NCBI GenBank assembly: GCA_041665465.1
Contig: JBAYIU010000001.1
Coordinates: 1,240,001 to 1,304,000 of the forward strand
Direction: 5' to 3'
DNA length: 64,000 bases
Source of the DNA: JACRPH01 sp041665465
GTDB lineage: Archaea; Nanobdellota; Nanobdellia; Woesearchaeales; GW2011-AR9
The notes under the pieces were generated by a model. It was given only the letters and a program-made list of their open reading frames with translations, had not been told where the DNA came from and did no database searches. Positions 1 to 8,718 of the stretch are shown here, one piece after another. The first letter of the stretch is position 1; each line of letters starts with the position of its first letter. The translations under genes and the position numbers were made by a program.

Positions 1-1104
1 AATTCTATTCCTGAATTACAAGATGATTTTAAAGAAGTCTCTCGACAAGGTATATTACAAAGAATCGGTAGACATCCTTTTATTGCTTTAGCCATAGCAA
101 CAATGATTGGTTTAAGCGGAACCGGAGCAGCAGTGGGATATCATCATGTTCAGAAAGAACGATTAGAACAAGAATTAGTGGAAAGTTCTAAATTTCCGGT
201 AATACCGCAATGGAACGGTTGGGGTAATGTAGGAATAGGAAATAGTTTATTCAGAATGGATGTGAATGTTTCCGTTTGGGGTCCAAGCAGTGACAATGAT
301 TTTGCTAAACAGAAATATGTTATAGCTGAACCGGGGATGAAACTTAATGTGGATACTCGGGTAAAAGGTATCCCTTCTCAGAAAGGAGAACCTTTCTTTG
401 GGAAAGTTTATTTTGAAGGAGAATCGGAAAGTAAATCTATTGGGGGATGGATGGAAGATTTTGACGAATCCAAATTATTTGGTTCTGATTTTGGGTATAT
501 GCCTAGTTACGTTGAGGTGGTGGTACCAGAATATTATGAAAAAGGAACACATAATTTGGTGATAGAGATATATGCTCCATCTGAAGAAGAGCTTAAAGAT
601 AAGACTTATTATCATGGTGTGGGGGAAGTACGTTATACCTCTCCCGGTAGAGTATTATCCTTACAAAAAATTCCTGTAATTATTGGGAACCCAGAAGAGG
701 ATGGTTTATCCTTAGAGATGCTTATTTCATATATGGGGGCCAGTCATCTTGGGATTAGACGTGTTACTAGTTTAGGTAGTATAGAGCATAATCCACAGTA
801 CCAATTACAAGCATGTTTGTTGGAAGAAGGATTCTGTTCTATCTCTAGGAATGCTTATTCTGTTGATCTGGCGGATAGGATTTCTGATTTTAACGAGAAA
901 ACTTTGCAGGTAGTGGTTAGAGATCTTAACCATGGAGGAAGGGTTGTCCTTGAAACTTATTACCCGGTTAAACGTGATTCTAGATACGAAGAAGGCAAGG
1001 CTTGGACTCATGATTGGGTGTTGTCTATCCCGGGAAGAGATTTCCAAGAACGGATTGTTCCATACTCTCGATTACTACGTCTAATCGAGAATCAGTCCGA
1101 GTAA
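1..1104 (+). CDS. Membrane-anchored protein of unknown function (5' end outside window)
   Basis: The reading frame is open from base 1, so the start lies upstream of the window. The first ATG inside the window (103) falls in the middle of a hydrophobic segment (FIALAIATMIGLSGTGAAVG) and is unlikely to be the real start. That segment looks like a single membrane anchor, preceded by a basic stretch (RQGILQRIGRH). The rest, about 300 residues, is soluble, rich in beta-type sequence and acidic residues, and has few cysteines. I recognise no family. The 3' end overlaps the convergent AbrB-PhoU gene by 24 bases. Likely an envelope protein facing outward; this is inferred from the anchor only. Confidence 0.75.
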   Translation, partial: NSIPELQDDFKEVSRQGILQRIGRHPFIALAIATMIGLSGTGAAVGYHHVQKERLEQELVESSKFPVIPQWNGWGNVGIGNSLFRMDVNVSVWGPSSDNDFAKQKYVIAEPGMKLNVDTRVKGIPSQKGEPFFGKVYFEGESESKSIGGWMEDFDESKLFGSDFGYMPSYVEVVVPEYYEKGTHNLVIEIYAPSEEELKDKTYYHGVGEVRYTSPGRVLSLQKIPVIIGNPEEDGLSLEMLISYMGASHLGIRRVTSLGSIEHNPQYQLQACLLEEGFCSISRNAYSVDLADRISDFNEKTLQVVVRDLNHGGRVVLETYYPVKRDSRYEEGKAWTHDWVLSIPGRDFQERIVPYSRLLRLIENQSE

Positions 1105-1986
1105 AGGACTGTTAGATTGATAGAAGTTTCTGATTGCTGCCAACAGATGATAGATAGCAATTCTTTCACTAGGAGCAACGGTTTTAAGCGCTTGATAGCC
1201 TTGTCCATAAATTAACTGTTTCTCTAATTGGTGTATCTGACTAAAGTTCTCTGTTTTCTTAGTAAAGAAAGCCTCTTGTATTAACCGGTAAAGTTCTTTA
1301 GTCTTTTCCAGTAGTTTAAGTACATTCTTGGGGGATAGTTCTTTTTCATCTATTATCTTATTTAGCAGATAAATCTCTCTCTGTCCGTGATTGATCAGAG
1401 TAAGAAAGGTCCAGAAGAATTCTGGAGAGGTATGTTCTAATTTATTCTTATTTACAATCCTGCGACAGAAATTATCATATTTAATGATCCTATTCTCTAT
1501 CTCTTTATATTCTTGATCTTCAGGAGAAGTAGTTAATCTTTCCATAGTTTTATCAAACAATAAGTCGATGTTAAAAAAAATCTTTTTCAGAATGACTTCA
1601 AATTGTTCTGAAGTAGGCTCAGTAATATTCTCTACTAAACACACTCCTTTATTGTTATTAATTATCTCAAATCCGATAAGATTATTCAATATAACCTCTT
1701 TAAGTATCTTAAACTGGGCTTCGTCCTGATAATGAACTGTAATCCGATCAAACCCTTTACGATAAGTGTTGGTGATAAGAGTACGAATGGACGATTCAGT
1801 TAAATCACTCAGTTTAATTTCAGTGTCTCTTTTAATCTTAATCAAATTAGGTGCTAGAATTATTTGGCTAGAAGATGCTTCAATTTCTACTTCGCTTCCT
1901 TTTCTAAGTTTGTGAGCTTTGATCCATTTAGCGGGGAGGCTAACCATTAAAGTTCCGCTTCCTTGTTGAACCAGTTTTCTTCTCAT
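1081..1986 (-). CDS. AbrB-domain / PhoU-like regulator
   Basis: The N-terminal 50 residues carry a SpoVT-AbrB swapped-hairpin DNA-binding motif (GSGTLMVSLPAKWIKAHKLRKGSEVEIE). The remaining ~240 residues are helical, as in PhoU. This fusion is a well-known archaeal architecture thought to regulate phosphate uptake. The length (301 aa) is typical. No phosphate transporter genes lie nearby in the window, so the link to phosphate rests on the family only. The gene reads divergently from the porin-like operon starting at 2136 and shares a 149-bp AT-rich intergenic region with it, so it may also regulate that operon; this is inference. It overlaps the preceding convergent gene by 24 bases. Confidence 0.8.
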   Translation of the reverse strand: MRRKLVQQGSGTLMVSLPAKWIKAHKLRKGSEVEIEASSSQIILAPNLIKIKRDTEIKLSDLTESSIRTLITNTYRKGFDRITVHYQDEAQFKILKEVILNNLIGFEIINNNKGVCLVENITEPTSEQFEVILKKIFFNIDLLFDKTMERLTTSPEDQEYKEIENRIIKYDNFCRRIVNKNKLEHTSPEFFWTFLTLINHGQREIYLLNKIIDEKELSPKNVLKLLEKTKELYRLIQEAFFTKKTENFSQIHQLEKQLIYGQGYQALKTVAPSERIAIYHLLAAIRNFYQSNSPLLGLILD

Positions 1987-2064
1987 ACCCTTTTCTTCTT
2001 TCGCTTATTTAAAAATCTTTTGGATAAATATATACTTTTTACTAAGTATAAACCATTTAAACTA

Positions 2065-2135
2065 AAAATATATATCTTATCCCCTTCTATGTTTGTTATC
2101 ATTAAAGAGTGGTTAGGTAACAAAAGGAGGATAAA
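2065..2135 (+). promoter_or_regulatory. Promoter and Shine-Dalgarno site of the porin-like operon
   Basis: A TATA-like box (AAAATATATATC, 2065-2076) lies about 60 bases before the start codon. An unusually strong ribosome binding site AAAGGAGG (2123-2130) sits 5 bases before ATG 2136. The combination suggests a leadered, well-translated transcript of about 35 untranslated bases. No BRE was confirmed. Confidence 0.55.
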
Positions 2136-3224
2136 ATGAAATCACTACGAAAATTTGGATTATTAACTTTATTAGCTGCGGCTATTGGATTTGCAGAACC
2201 GGTTCTTGCTGAAGAAAAACCAGCTACCGTAGCGGAAGAGAAACCGCATAACTATTTCTTTGCGGGAGAGAAAGCTACTTCTAGTACTAAGACTCTAGAT
2301 ACTTTAATTGATTATCGTCACGATTCTGGGGCCCAAGTATCAGTAGAGAACTTTTCTACTCCTTGGAACGAGAAGCCTGCTTACAACTTTAACGCGGGAG
2401 TAAGATCACCTAAGTTCATTAACGGATTATTTCGAGTAGATGGAGTGTTTGACTTTGATCAGAAGCTGGATACTTGGGGTTATACTGCTTTCGCTGAAGC
2501 TTTCCCTATAAAAGATTTGACGGTAAGAGCAGGAGCAATCCAGAACGATGCTAAAGGTATCTTGGGTGGATTTGCCGGAGTTAAATATACTCATCCTCTT
2601 CTATCAGTAGAAGGTAACCTTCTTCATGATGGTAATGAAATTGGGGTAACTGGTTATGCTGCAACTCAACTAGGCAACTTATATCTAAGTGCGGGGGGGA
2701 ATTTACAGACCTCACGGTTAAGTACTCTTACTGGGTGGATCAATCCCGGACAATTTGGAGTGTTCAATAAAGTCTTTGTAGACTTTGAGAAAGATGCTCA
2801 GAGCGGATTGTTCTTAGTAGCAGACAAGTCAACTAGAGACAGGTCTGTGTTTGACTTCAAGCAGCACGTTTATACTGGAGCGGAGATGCAAGGAGTAGCT
2901 ACTAGCGGAGTTTTAGATTGCTGGCCTGCTCCTGATGGTATGGCTACTGATCATCTAGCTGGCTTGGTTAACTGGTCTAATGATGCTAAGAAAACTGTAG
3001 TTGATGGACGATTCCTTTATCATCCTGTTCCTTCCATCTTTGTAGGAGTAGGACCGAAGTACAGCTATGATAAGGTTAAAGGACAGTCTAACGCCAGTAT
3101 CGAAGCAGAATTATATGTTGAGATTCCTGGAACTCCTGCTTTTGTTTACTTGACTAACGGAGTAGATGTTCGTACTGGCAATTATACTCCTTTTGTGGCT
3201 TTTGCTGCCAAGGGTAAGTTCTAA
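2136..3224 (+). CDS. Secreted porin-like beta-rich protein
   Basis: It has a textbook Sec signal peptide (basic MKSLRK, hydrophobic core, then EPVLA before EE; cleavage near residue 25). After it come about 335 residues of alternating polar and hydrophobic segments with many aromatic and Gly turns, and the protein ends in Phe (KGKF). This pattern is what one expects from an outer-membrane-type beta barrel, which is unexpected in an archaeon; a beta-rich surface or S-layer protein is the alternative. There are no internal membrane helices and only one Cys in the mature part. It leads an operon with four downstream genes (next gene 12 bases away). The strong ribosome binding site suggests high expression. 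I recognise no specific family. Confidence 0.75.
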   Translation: MKSLRKFGLLTLLAAAIGFAEPVLAEEKPATVAEEKPHNYFFAGEKATSSTKTLDTLIDYRHDSGAQVSVENFSTPWNEKPAYNFNAGVRSPKFINGLFRVDGVFDFDQKLDTWGYTAFAEAFPIKDLTVRAGAIQNDAKGILGGFAGVKYTHPLLSVEGNLLHDGNEIGVTGYAATQLGNLYLSAGGNLQTSRLSTLTGWINPGQFGVFNKVFVDFEKDAQSGLFLVADKSTRDRSVFDFKQHVYTGAEMQGVATSGVLDCWPAPDGMATDHLAGLVNWSNDAKKTVVDGRFLYHPVPSIFVGVGPKYSYDKVKGQSNASIEAELYVEIPGTPAFVYLTNGVDVRTGNYTPFVAFAAKGKF

Positions 3225-3236
3225 GAGGGAGTAAGA

Positions 3237-3911
3237 ATGGCTTTGGAAAATATTATTGGGAATTTAAGAGATGCTTACAAGCAAGCAGTTCCTGGAACTG
3301 TTCTTTGTGTAGATCAGTTGATGGCAGAACGAAGAACCAATCCGGAATTGAGAGATAACTGGTTCTATACTGCTGATGGAATGGTTTATTCTATGGATGA
3401 AGGGATTCCTACTTTGAGAATCACTCGAGAAGCTACTAATCCTATTCTAAAGAATATTGATACTGCTTTTGATCAATTCATGAATAAGGGAAATTACTTA
3501 GTGCCTTCTGCTGAATTTGAAGCAGTTAAAACTGCTGCTGATACTGTTACCATTGATTTGACTAAATTAACATCGCAAGGAATCGACCATGAGTATCGTT
3601 TTTTAGCTGTGGATACTTCCAAACATCTTAGTAAATACAATGCCGAAGAACAGAAATTGTTAGAAAGAGTTTTCGGTGTGGGTGACGATTATACCCAAGT
3701 TATGGAAATGTTAAGAACTTCTCGGCTGAGAATTAGACAGACTAGGGTTTATGTTCTAAATCCATGGTACGTTACTATGAAAGGGGCCAATATAATTGGG
3801 CGGGCTTCGTGGCTGTATAGTCTCAACGGCAATTCCAATTTCGGCGTGAGTGATCGGGACATCCGCCTCGGCAATTTCCGTGTCCGTGGGGTACGTCGTG
3901 AGGTAAAATAG
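3237..3911 (+). CDS. Variable-tail paralog 1 (candidate CLec/DGR-type target protein)
   Basis: 224 residues. The first ~165 residues are closely similar to the next gene: both begin LENIIGNLRDAY and share blocks such as PGTVLCVDQLM, TADGMVYSMD, GIPTLRITREATNP and KYNAEEQKLLERVFG. The C-terminal ~40 residues (RASWLYSLNGNSNF, then DRDIRLGNFRVRGVRREVK) differ from the paralog apart from an ASW and a terminal RREV. The layout W...NSN...R...VRGVR resembles the end of C-type-lectin-fold domains that are diversified by diversity-generating retroelements. Bases 3798-3903 are about 59% GC and about 15% A by my count, unlike the AT-rich body. There is no signal peptide. A tandem duplicate follows after 2 bases. 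The function is unknown, perhaps ligand binding. Confidence 0.8.
   Translation: MALENIIGNLRDAYKQAVPGTVLCVDQLMAERRTNPELRDNWFYTADGMVYSMDEGIPTLRITREATNPILKNIDTAFDQFMNKGNYLVPSAEFEAVKTAADTVTIDLTKLTSQGIDHEYRFLAVDTSKHLSKYNAEEQKLLERVFGVGDDYTQVMEMLRTSRLRIRQTRVYVLNPWYVTMKGANIIGRASWLYSLNGNSNFGVSDRDIRLGNFRVRGVRREVK
3798..3903 (+). other. Candidate variable region of paralog 1
   Basis: The tract opens with GGGCGGGCTTCGTGG and closes with GTGGGGTACGTCGTGAGG. My hand count gives 63 G/C and 16 A in 106 bases, a sharp change from the flanking sequence. The opening GCTTCGTGG recurs at the same place in the two following genes (4483 and 5248 regions) while the sequence between the anchors differs. Depletion of A is what adenine-directed mutagenic retrohoming leaves behind. 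No template repeat or reverse transcriptase is seen in the window. Confidence 0.4.
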
Positions 3912-3913
3912 AA

Positions 3914-4651
3914 ATGGTTCTGGAAAATATTATTGGGAATCTAAGAGATGCTTACCGACAGGCAGTTCCCGGAACTGTTCTTTGTGTAGATCAATTGATG
4001 AAAGAACGAATTACTAATCTTGAATTAAGAAACATCTTTTTCCATACTGCTGATGGAATGGTCTATTCTATGGATAATGGGATTCCTACCTTAAGAATAA
4101 CTCGAGAAGCCACTAATCCCCTTCTAAAGAACATTGATGCTGCTTTTGGTCAATTAGTAAGTAAGGGAAATTACTTAGTCTCTTCTACTGAATTTGAAGA
4201 TGTTAAAGCTGCTGCTGATACCATTACCGTTGATTTGACTAAATTAACATTGCAAGGAACCGACCATGGGTATCGTGTTTTAGCTGTGGATACTTCCAAA
4301 TGTCTTAGTAAATATAATGCTGAAGAACAGAAATTGTTAGAACGAGTTTTTGGTGCAGGTGCTGATTATACTGCAATGATGGAAATGTTGAGAACTTCTT
4401 CGGAAAGGATTGAAGAAACTGCTGTTTTTGTTTCGGATCCTAGATACGTTTTATTTCATGCAGAGAAGAATCCAATTGGAATGGCTTCGTGGCTTTTCTC
4501 TTTTGGTAGCAATTCCGATTTCCTAGCTGTTGTTAGTGGTATTAAAGGTAATAATTATGTTCGTGCAGTGCGCAAGAAATCAAGCGACGACTTGATTTAT
4601 GCGCAGGAATTAGGTACCTCTTCTAATTCCTTGCGTCGTGAGGTAAGATGA
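3914..4651 (+). CDS. Variable-tail paralog 2
   Basis: 245 residues, a tandem duplicate of the preceding gene. The body is closely similar (same LENIIGNLRDAY start, same KYNAEEQKLLERVFG block), but from about residue 175 the two proteins diverge abruptly. Here the tail reads GMASWLFSFGSNSDF, then YVRAVRKK, then an extra ~20-residue insert before the shared terminal LRREVR. This pattern of a conserved scaffold with a changed terminal cassette supports diversification of the tail rather than simple drift. The stop overlaps the start of the next gene (ATGA), so the two are translationally coupled. The tail is not GC-rich here, unlike copy 1. Unknown function. Confidence 0.8.
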   Translation: MVLENIIGNLRDAYRQAVPGTVLCVDQLMKERITNLELRNIFFHTADGMVYSMDNGIPTLRITREATNPLLKNIDAAFGQLVSKGNYLVSSTEFEDVKAAADTITVDLTKLTLQGTDHGYRVLAVDTSKCLSKYNAEEQKLLERVFGAGADYTAMMEMLRTSSERIEETAVFVSDPRYVLFHAEKNPIGMASWLFSFGSNSDFLAVVSGIKGNNYVRAVRKKSSDDLIYAQELGTSSNSLRREVR

Positions 4652-5373
4652 AGATGAATGAAGAGCTAGAATATCTGTTAATCAAAGGTAACCTTGGTGC
4701 AATAAGGGAACTGGAAGCACAAGGGTACCGTTTACAGAATGGAAGAGAATTAATGGATGCTCGTTGTCAAGATGGTCAAGAAGAATTACAGAAAGATATC
4801 TTTTACGTTGCTGATGGCAATGTCTTCTATCGAGATCTTCATAGGGGAGCTCTAAGTTGGGCGCATACTAATGGAGAAAATAATTTAATCCTTCCCCCCA
4901 AATATCTTGAACGAGCTTTGAGAGAATCTTGTTATAATGGACTCTTCCGTCCGAATACTTCTGATGAATCTTGGGACGCTATCTATCATCACAGTAGCGA
5001 AAGATTTGCTCTATTTGATCTAGGATTGGTTTGGGGAGATGATAAAATGTCTTATATGTCCATCATTACTAATGGATATAATGCTTTAAACTCAGAACAG
5101 AAAAGAGCTGCTGCTGCTGTTGGTCTTACTGCAAAGAATGTAGCTTATCTTAGCCAGAAAGGAATTAAAGAAACCCGATTATGTTTACCTAATCCTGAGT
5201 ATTTAGCTCGAGTCTTTGAGAAAGAAGGAAATAATCCCTTTTGGCGGGCTTCGTGGTTTGGTACTTTCTATAGCGATTCCAGTTTCAATTTGAGGGGTCC
5301 TACTATCTACGATATTAATCTTCTTCGTGGAGTACGTGAAAGAACCGGAGATGAAAGAGGAGAAGTAAGATGA
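4648..5373 (+). CDS. Variable-tail paralog 3 (diverged)
   Basis: 241 residues. It is more distant from copies 1 and 2 but keeps the same plan: an N-terminal helical part, a 'FYVADGNVFYRD' strand pair matching 'FYTADGMVYSMD' in copy 1, a middle alpha/beta section, then the tail WRASWFGTFYSDSSF followed by LLRGVRERTGDERGEVR. At DNA level the tail opens with the same GGCGGGCTTCGTGG as copy 1 (5243-5256). Both start and stop overlap the neighbouring genes by ATGA, so it lies inside the operon. No signal peptide or membrane segment. Function unknown; the conserved ASW and RGVR positions suggest the same C-terminal fold as copies 1 and 2. Confidence 0.75.
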   Translation: MKMNEELEYLLIKGNLGAIRELEAQGYRLQNGRELMDARCQDGQEELQKDIFYVADGNVFYRDLHRGALSWAHTNGENNLILPPKYLERALRESCYNGLFRPNTSDESWDAIYHHSSERFALFDLGLVWGDDKMSYMSIITNGYNALNSEQKRAAAAVGLTAKNVAYLSQKGIKETRLCLPNPEYLARVFEKEGNNPFWRASWFGTFYSDSSFNLRGPTIYDINLLRGVRERTGDERGEVR

Positions 5374-6071
5374 CCCTAATCCTGGACCCAGAAGTACATA
5401 AGGCTTATCACCAAACCAATGCTCCCATCGATTTACTTACAAGTATATTCTGTGAAGGAAGAGAACCCATGTTCATCTCTGACATTATGCAGAGAAGATT
5501 GGATGTAAATAAAGAAGCAAGATTAAGTTCTGTCAGAAAATCTTGGTGGGACATTTATCCTTATACCGGAGATGTATGGTTAAAGAATCCTAAGAATGGA
5601 AGAGCTAAAATTCTTTGTAATGACCGAGATGCTTTTCATTTTATGCAAGAGTTAGTCCCAAGAGATAAGGAAGAATTTTCTTTTCGTAATGCTACTTATA
5701 TTTCTGATACTTTCTTTGAAGAAGCACAAGGATTAGAGTTAACTGCTAAAGAAGTCGACAAATTACCCCAAAGATTTACTTATAGAAATGTAAAGAGATC
5801 AAGAATATGGCAATATCTGGCTGGTAGCCAAGAAAGATTAGAACAGTATGTGGAAGCGGTGCTAGAAGATCAAGATTTACGTTATGGTAGAAGAAATACT
5901 TCCATCATGGGACTTAATGCTTCAAGAGATGGATTTAATCAATCTTGTAGCGGTCAGCTTTGTTGCATCTCTGATCTAGCTACCGGAGCTTCTATGATTA
6001 ATTACACCCCTGGATTAGTTTATCCTGTGATGATTGGCATCTCTCCCACAGCACACGCTAAACGAGAATAA
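5370..6071 (+). CDS. Last gene of the variable-tail operon, hypothetical
   Basis: 233 residues, with its start overlapping the previous stop (ATGA). It shares the size and operon position of the three paralogs and a weak match in plan, such as a WWDIYPYTGDVWLKNPKNG strand pair near residues 71-89. The C-terminus is different: NASRDGFNQSCSGQLCC and a hydrophobic end LVYPVMIGISPTAHAKRE. The terminal RGVR motif is absent. It may be a strongly diverged member or an accessory protein. Three Cys lie within nine residues (SCSGQLCC), which could bind metal or form disulfides. No signal peptide. Confidence 0.7.
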   Translation: MTLILDPEVHKAYHQTNAPIDLLTSIFCEGREPMFISDIMQRRLDVNKEARLSSVRKSWWDIYPYTGDVWLKNPKNGRAKILCNDRDAFHFMQELVPRDKEEFSFRNATYISDTFFEEAQGLELTAKEVDKLPQRFTYRNVKRSRIWQYLAGSQERLEQYVEAVLEDQDLRYGRRNTSIMGLNASRDGFNQSCSGQLCCISDLATGASMINYTPGLVYPVMIGISPTAHAKRE

Positions 6072-6166
6072 GAAAAATAAGATTAAGTAATTTTATTCCC
6101 TTTATTCCCCTTTATTGATATTTATTCAAACCCCAATTAATATACTTCTCTTTACCTCATAAAGTT

Positions 6167-7210
6167 ATGCTTGATGAAGACCAAAGATGGGAAAATGCTT
6201 TATACGTAAAATTCTCTCCAAACCATGAATCAGAATATTATTTAGAGAATAAAGAAAGAATTCAAGAACTTTTGGGAGAATTGAAATCGGGATATGGACA
6301 ATTGACTGAATCCCTGCCAAAAGCAAGTAAAATTGCTAAAGGAGGAAAATATTATGTCATAGATCTTGAATCAACAGAATTAATTTCTGCTTTTAAGGAG
6401 GGCAACTGGCGGCCAGTAGAAGAAATTCACCTAACTTATATTCAACCGATTCAATACGGATTAGAAAGAGTAGTTTACCAAGTAGAAAAGGGAAGTAAGA
6501 TTCTCAATCTCTGGGAAAAGAAGTATAGGGAAGCGTGGGATAAATATCGTCAAGAGACCTATTATGAGGATCACAGAAATTTAACTTTGCCCCTCTTTCA
6601 AAAACCAGATATTCCTGACTTAAAAGACCTGGTTGACCATTTTGATGGAAAAACAATTCCTAATCATAATAACACCGCTGTTAACCTTAGATTTAGATTC
6701 AACCAACGAAAAGGTGATGATTATTATCTCAAGACACCAGAACATCTAAAACAATACCTTTCGGAGATGAAAGCTCAATTTGAAGATTTTGCTAGCCGTT
6801 TTCCAAAACCTTTAGTAATGGAATTACATGATAATAGTGATGAAACTCTTCCCATTTCCTGTTTTGATGATCTTCTCAGGGCTAGAATAAAAAAAGAATA
6901 TATCCCCCATAAAGAAATCCTCTTAAGATTCCGAGAACCAGTCTTAGGATCACCAAAAGTCACTTTTGAACTAGATTACTTAAAACTACTGCGATGGTGG
7001 GAAGAAGTTAAGGGAGAAGAGAGATGCCAATCTTGCTCTCATTACGTTCCTTACAATCCCGGAAATTCTATGTGTTGTTCCAGTGATGATGAGGATGCCT
7101 ATTGTTCTAACAATAAGAGCATGCAAACCAATCCTTGCAGAATTTATGAAGGTAATTCAAATAATCATTTTGTCTCGGTAGAAAGTATCATTCAACAATT
7201 CATTAATTAA
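6167..7210 (+). CDS. Hypothetical protein with C-terminal Cys-rich zinc-type motif
   Basis: 347 residues, mostly soluble and charged. The N-terminal part contains YYLENKERIQELLGELKSGY; a similar element (YYLKTPEHLKQYLSEMK) appears near residue 190, so the protein seems to contain an internal duplication of a YYL...L/M..LK module. Near the C-terminus CQSCSHYVPYNPGNSMCC and further Cys (YCSN, NPCRIYEG) look like a metal-binding cluster. A TATA-like AATTAATATACTTC lies 20-30 bases before the ATG, suggesting a leaderless or short-leader transcript. The last 8 bases overlap the convergent decarboxylase gene. No function recognised. Confidence 0.7.
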   Translation: MLDEDQRWENALYVKFSPNHESEYYLENKERIQELLGELKSGYGQLTESLPKASKIAKGGKYYVIDLESTELISAFKEGNWRPVEEIHLTYIQPIQYGLERVVYQVEKGSKILNLWEKKYREAWDKYRQETYYEDHRNLTLPLFQKPDIPDLKDLVDHFDGKTIPNHNNTAVNLRFRFNQRKGDDYYLKTPEHLKQYLSEMKAQFEDFASRFPKPLVMELHDNSDETLPISCFDDLLRARIKKEYIPHKEILLRFREPVLGSPKVTFELDYLKLLRWWEEVKGEERCQSCSHYVPYNPGNSMCCSSDDEDAYCSNNKSMQTNPCRIYEGNSNNHFVSVESIIQQFIN

Positions 7211-8387
7211 TAAAATAAACCGGCGGTGGAGGAAAACCATTAAAGCAAACTGAAGTATAACTGTAAGTATAAGCTCCAGTAGTAAGAATAAATACTCGGT
7301 CTCCTCTTTTAATGTCTGCAGGCAATTTACATTTATGATTCTCATACATCACATCCATGCTATCACAACTCGGTCCAGCCAGAATCATCTCCTCGTAATC
7401 ATCAGCAGGTTCTTCCAAATGTCTTTCTACAAAAATAGGATATTTAATTGATTCATCAATAGTTTCAATCAATCCTCGGAATTTTCCTACATCTAAAAAT
7501 ACCCAGGGGATAGAACTGTGCGTTGATTTAGTGGCTACGTTAACCACTTCAGCGATCATCACTCCAGAATCTCCAGTGATGGATCTTCCCGGTTCGATAA
7601 TTATCTCTGGCAAATCACCATTAAATTCGTCTTTAAGATATTTCTTGATCGCTTCAACATATTCTTCAGTATCGGGAGTGGGATAGATATATTTGGCAGG
7701 AAGCCCTCCTCCTAAATCGATAGCTTTTAGTTGGATTCCTATTTTCTTCAATTCGCTGAAAATGTGAGAACATTGTCCTAAAGCGGTATCCCATTGTCCA
7801 AGGTCACGTTGTTGTGATCCCACATGGAAACATAATCCGTACGGTTCTAAACCTAGTTCTTTAGCTTTGACTACTAAATCATAAACCATTCCTTGGTGGC
7901 AGCCGAACTTTCTGGAAAGAGGCCAGTCAGCAGTGCTTGAACCATCTAGTAGTAATCTGAAGATTATTCTTGAACCGGGAGCTTCTCTGGCTAAAGCTTC
8001 TACGTCACCAAAGGAGTCAGTCGCAAAAAGGCGAATCCCATTTTGGTAAGCATAACGAATCTCTAAATCTTTCTTGATGGGGTTACCATAACTCATCCTT
8101 TCCGGAGAGATACCCAAGCTTAAAAGTTGATGAATCTCATAAACAGAAGCAACGTCGAAATTTGAACCGCGTTGGCCTAAGAGTTGAATTACTTCGGTAG
8201 CGGGATTAGCTTTGACCGCATAATATATTTTGGCGAAAGGAAGGTTCTTCTGGAGTTCATCATACTTTCTGCCTATCTTCTTTAAATCTATAATCCAGAA
8301 CGGAGCGACTTTATCTTTGGCGAACTCTTTAATTGGTTCAAGCTCTTTAGGAGGAAGGTATTCAAAAATGTTTTTTACTGGCCGCAT
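7203..8387 (-). CDS. PLP-dependent ornithine/lysine-type decarboxylase (fold III)
   Basis: 394 residues, the usual size for group IV PLP decarboxylases. Motifs in order: the PLP lysine in YYAVKANP (K59), CFHVGSQ (residues 186-191), the phosphate-binding GGG at 226-228, EPGR at 265-268, and GPSCDSMDV with the catalytic Cys-Asp pair at C341/D342. The GPSCDS signature and the C-terminal NGFPPP are typical of ornithine/lysine decarboxylases rather than diaminopimelate decarboxylases. The product would be putrescine or cadaverine for polyamine synthesis. No other polyamine genes are visible nearby. It overlaps the convergent preceding gene by 8 bases. Substrate choice between Orn and Lys cannot be settled by eye. 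Confidence 0.88.
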   Translation of the reverse strand: MRPVKNIFEYLPPKELEPIKEFAKDKVAPFWIIDLKKIGRKYDELQKNLPFAKIYYAVKANPATEVIQLLGQRGSNFDVASVYEIHQLLSLGISPERMSYGNPIKKDLEIRYAYQNGIRLFATDSFGDVEALAREAPGSRIIFRLLLDGSSTADWPLSRKFGCHQGMVYDLVVKAKELGLEPYGLCFHVGSQQRDLGQWDTALGQCSHIFSELKKIGIQLKAIDLGGGLPAKYIYPTPDTEEYVEAIKKYLKDEFNGDLPEIIIEPGRSITGDSGVMIAEVVNVATKSTHSSIPWVFLDVGKFRGLIETIDESIKYPIFVERHLEEPADDYEEMILAGPSCDSMDVMYENHKCKLPADIKRGDRVFILTTGAYTYSYTSVCFNGFPPPPVYFIN

Positions 8388-8458
8388 TTTCTTTTAAGTT
8401 TGTTTTGCGTTTCAATTCTGTGCCAGTATTTAAATGCTTTTATGTTTTCTAGCAGTGA

Positions 8459-8671
8459 TTAGATTCCCATTTTAACATTCTGTCCTACTACGTACTTCTG
8501 CCCTAAGTATTCTACTACATCAGAAGCGATCAATTTCTTTCCGTTCCTTTGTTCTATCTCACCATTTACTTTAATTACTCCTGAACGAATCAGTAATTTA
8601 GCCTGTCCTCCAGTAGAAGCCCAGTTGAGAATCTTCACGAAAGCGTTCAGTTCAATGAATTCAGTGTCCAT
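8459..8671 (-). CDS. S4-domain RNA-binding protein (YbcJ type)
   Basis: 70 residues forming one S4 RNA-binding domain: FVKILNWASTGGQAKLLI, then GVIKVNGEIEQRNGKKL and a final DVVEYLGQKYVV strand. This matches the small stand-alone S4 proteins of the COG2501/YbcJ type, which are common in bacteria and thought to bind structured RNA near ribosomes. It lies upstream of the decarboxylase gene on the same strand (71 bases between), so the two could be cotranscribed. A bacterial-like small protein in an archaeal context suggests old transfer; this is inference. Confidence 0.82.
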   Translation of the reverse strand: MDTEFIELNAFVKILNWASTGGQAKLLIRSGVIKVNGEIEQRNGKKLIASDVVEYLGQKYVVGQNVKMGI

Positions 8672-8718
8672 AAGTTAGAAATTATTTAGGGGTTTATTAA
8701 ATTATTTCTCCCAAAATG

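Noticed and set aside
3237..6071. A complete diversity-generating retroelement
   Set aside because: No reverse transcriptase, Avd-like gene or template repeat is found in the window; only target-like genes are present.
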